From: Vibrio splendidus | GTDB lineage: Bacteria; Pseudomonadota; Gammaproteobacteria; Enterobacterales; Vibrionaceae | DNA length: 64,000 nucleotides | Assembly: GCF_001557875.1 (NCBI RefSeq) | Contig: NZ_LNRF01000002.1 | Location: 186,001-250,000 of the forward strand | Direction: 5' to 3' | Shown here: piece after piece, positions 62,640 through 64,000 of the stretch | How positions within the stretch are numbered: position 1 is the stretch's first letter | Layout of the letters: each line of letters starts with the position of its first letter | Program-made: the position numbers and the translations under genes | Notes under the pieces: model-generated | Told to the model about the DNA's origin: nothing | The model's database searches: none | The model's input: the letters and a program-made list of their open reading frames with translations, nothing else

Positions 62640-64000
62640 ATGCGCCCTAAGGTATTGTTAGTTGAAGACTCCACCTCACTCGCCGTACTCTACAAGCAGT
62701 ACGTAAAAGACGAGCCCTACGATATTTTCCACGTTGAAACCGGCGCGGAAGCTAAGACCTTCATTGAAAGGCATTCACCGCAGCTTGTTATTCTCGACCT
62801 TAAGCTGCCTGACATGCCAGGCGAAGAAGTCTTAGATTGGATTAGTGCGAACGAAATACCAACCGCCGTTATCATTGCAACTGCACATGGATCAGTAAAC
62901 ATCGCGGTAGATCTAATCCAACGCGGAGCAGAAGACTTCTTAGAAAAACCCATTCAAGCCGATCGACTCAAAACTTCTGTTCGCTTGCATCTAAAAAGAG
63001 CGAAACTTGAAAATCTTGTCGATAACATGCAAAGCAAGTTCGATCGTGATCGCTTTCATAACTTCATCGGCTCTTGTCTACCCATGCAGGCGGTTTACAA
63101 GATCATTGATTCGGTAGCACCAACCACTGCTAGCGTGTTTATTAACGGTGAAAGTGGTACGGGTAAAGAAGTATGTGCAGAGGCTATTCATCAGGAGAGC
63201 CAGCGTAACGGCAAGCCCTTCGTTGCCATTAACTGTGGCGCTATCCCTCGAGACCTAATGGAGAGTGAAATCTTCGGTCATGTTAAAGGTGCGTTTACCG
63301 GTGCGACAACCGACCGTAAAGGTGCTGCAATGCAAGCGCATGGTGGCACCCTCTTTCTCGATGAGCTTTGTGAAATGGAGCTGGAGATGCAGAAGAAGCT
63401 CCTACGATTTTTGCAAACTGGTACGTTTACACCACTCGGTGGTAATCGTGAGATTAAAGTTGATGTCAGAATTATCTGCGCAACCAACCGCGATCCACTG
63501 GTTGAAGTAGAAGAAGGACGTTTTAGAGAAGACCTTTACTATCGTGTTCACGTCGTGCCTATTGAGATGCCACCACTTCGCGAAAGAGGAAGTGACATTG
63601 TCACTCTATCTAATCACTTCTTAAAGCTCTACGCGAAACAAGACAAAAAGCAGTTCAAATCAATAGACAAAGAAACGCAAAACCTACTTAAACGTTATGC
63701 TTGGCCAGGAAACGTGCGTCAGTTGCAGAACATCATCCGTAACATCGTAGTGTTGAATAATGAAACGAGCGTAACCATAGATATGTTGCCCCCTCCGATT
63801 AATAAGGTGGATGCAACAACAGCTTCGAAATCAGTAACGCCAATTCGAGTACCAGCGCCCCAACCTGCTGTAGTAGAAACACCAAAAACTAAGTTGCCAC
63901 CAATAACTCCAGAAGAGCTTGAGCAAACTACTATGCCAAACGAGCAATCTGTTACGTCAAATGACCAAGCTGCTTTTTCAGATGGACAAGAGTTAACGAC
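62640..64000 (+). CDS. sypG: SypG-like sigma-54 response regulator, C-terminal end beyond the window
   Basis: 453 codons are present and the frame runs off the right edge. AAAAGGAATATACA precedes the ATG at 62640. The receiver has acidic residues Glu9 and Asp10 and phospho-Asp53 in VILDLKLPD. The AAA+ domain has Walker A GESGTGKE (170-177), GAFTGA (217-222) and GTLFLDELCEM. A Pro/Thr/Glu-rich linker follows; the HTH would lie just outside. It matches SypG, which activates syp transcription at sigma-54 promoters. Two fitting sites lie upstream of sypA. Confidence 0.9.
   Translation, partial: MRPKVLLVEDSTSLAVLYKQYVKDEPYDIFHVETGAEAKTFIERHSPQLVILDLKLPDMPGEEVLDWISANEIPTAVIIATAHGSVNIAVDLIQRGAEDFLEKPIQADRLKTSVRLHLKRAKLENLVDNMQSKFDRDRFHNFIGSCLPMQAVYKIIDSVAPTTASVFINGESGTGKEVCAEAIHQESQRNGKPFVAINCGAIPRDLMESEIFGHVKGAFTGATTDRKGAAMQAHGGTLFLDELCEMELEMQKKLLRFLQTGTFTPLGGNREIKVDVRIICATNRDPLVEVEEGRFREDLYYRVHVVPIEMPPLRERGSDIVTLSNHFLKLYAKQDKKQFKSIDKETQNLLKRYAWPGNVRQLQNIIRNIVVLNNETSVTIDMLPPPINKVDATTASKSVTPIRVPAPQPAVVETPKTKLPPITPEELEQTTMPNEQSVTSNDQAAFSDGQELT

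Noticed and set aside
1..64000. CRISPR arrays, tRNA or rRNA genes, insertion sequences, prophage
   Set aside because: I looked for regular spaced repeats, cloverleaf-type sequences and transposase or phage proteins and found none. Small RNAs cannot be excluded without a covariance-model search.

Overview
The window is chromosomal DNA of a Vibrio. Several things point to this genus: a syp-type biofilm locus, Vibrio-type NorM, DUF2960, DUF3802 and DUF2987 proteins, an exported ATP-dependent DNA ligase, and moderate G+C with frequent rho-independent hairpins. A Splendidus-clade species is likely from overall gene content, but I cannot fix the species from sequence alone. I saw no tRNA, rRNA, insertion sequence, prophage or CRISPR array. 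Most genes are intact. Two are cut by the window edges: the DUF2987 protein at the left and the SypG-like regulator at the right.

Layout. 1-2.0 kb: a DUF2987 protein, a Bax-like glucosaminidase and a membrane protein, all minus. 2.3-7.4 kb: spermidine/putrescine transporter potABC plus two potD paralogues, separated by terminators. 7.5-9.8 kb: the sirtuin CobB and the ammonium transporter Amt. 10.1-20.4 kb: a complete respiratory formate dehydrogenase region with FdhA/B/C, the Tat peptide FdhX, a TorD-family chaperone, a polyferredoxin, DUF3305/DUF3306 proteins and the sulfurtransferase FdhD. 20.9-27.5 kb: an MNIO (DUF692) peptide-modification cluster of the bufferin/Hvf type, running directly into cydABX for a bd-type quinol oxidase. 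27.9-33.1 kb: the ABC-F protein YbiT, then an unusual membrane ATPase lacking the Walker A lysine, paired with an MscS channel. 33.3-41.9 kb: a Cache-type histidine kinase and sigma-54 response regulator, divergent from tungstate uptake tupABC, mobA and a mobB-moeA fusion. 42-53.5 kb: housekeeping and accessory genes (NagK, TapT-like, hydroxylase, chemoreceptor, NlpC/P60 lipoprotein, fructosamine kinase, RibE, NorM, exported ligase). 53.7-64 kb: sypABCD, an osmolyte ABC transporter proXWV, a free-standing Hpt protein and a SypG-like sigma-54 regulator.

How it fits together. The formate dehydrogenase region and the tungstate/cofactor operon look like one regulon. Sigma-54 promoters precede the polyferredoxin-fdh operon and tupABC, with a weaker one before fdhD. 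Matching palindromes of the form GGACA-N3-TGTCC lie about 100-170 bp upstream of the first two, one of them between tupA and the sigma-54 regulator gene itself. The system would coordinate W/Mo uptake, cofactor synthesis, FdhA sulfuration and the enzyme. At the right end, sypA has a sigma-54 promoter with two sites matching the SypG element, while sypE and sypF are missing from their usual place and a small Hpt protein lies beside sypG.

The best candidates for little-described biology are the MNIO peptide cluster joined to cytochrome bd, the lysine-less membrane ATPase/MscS pair, and the formate-tungstate sigma-54 regulon. All functions are inferred from sequence and context; none was tested by database search.
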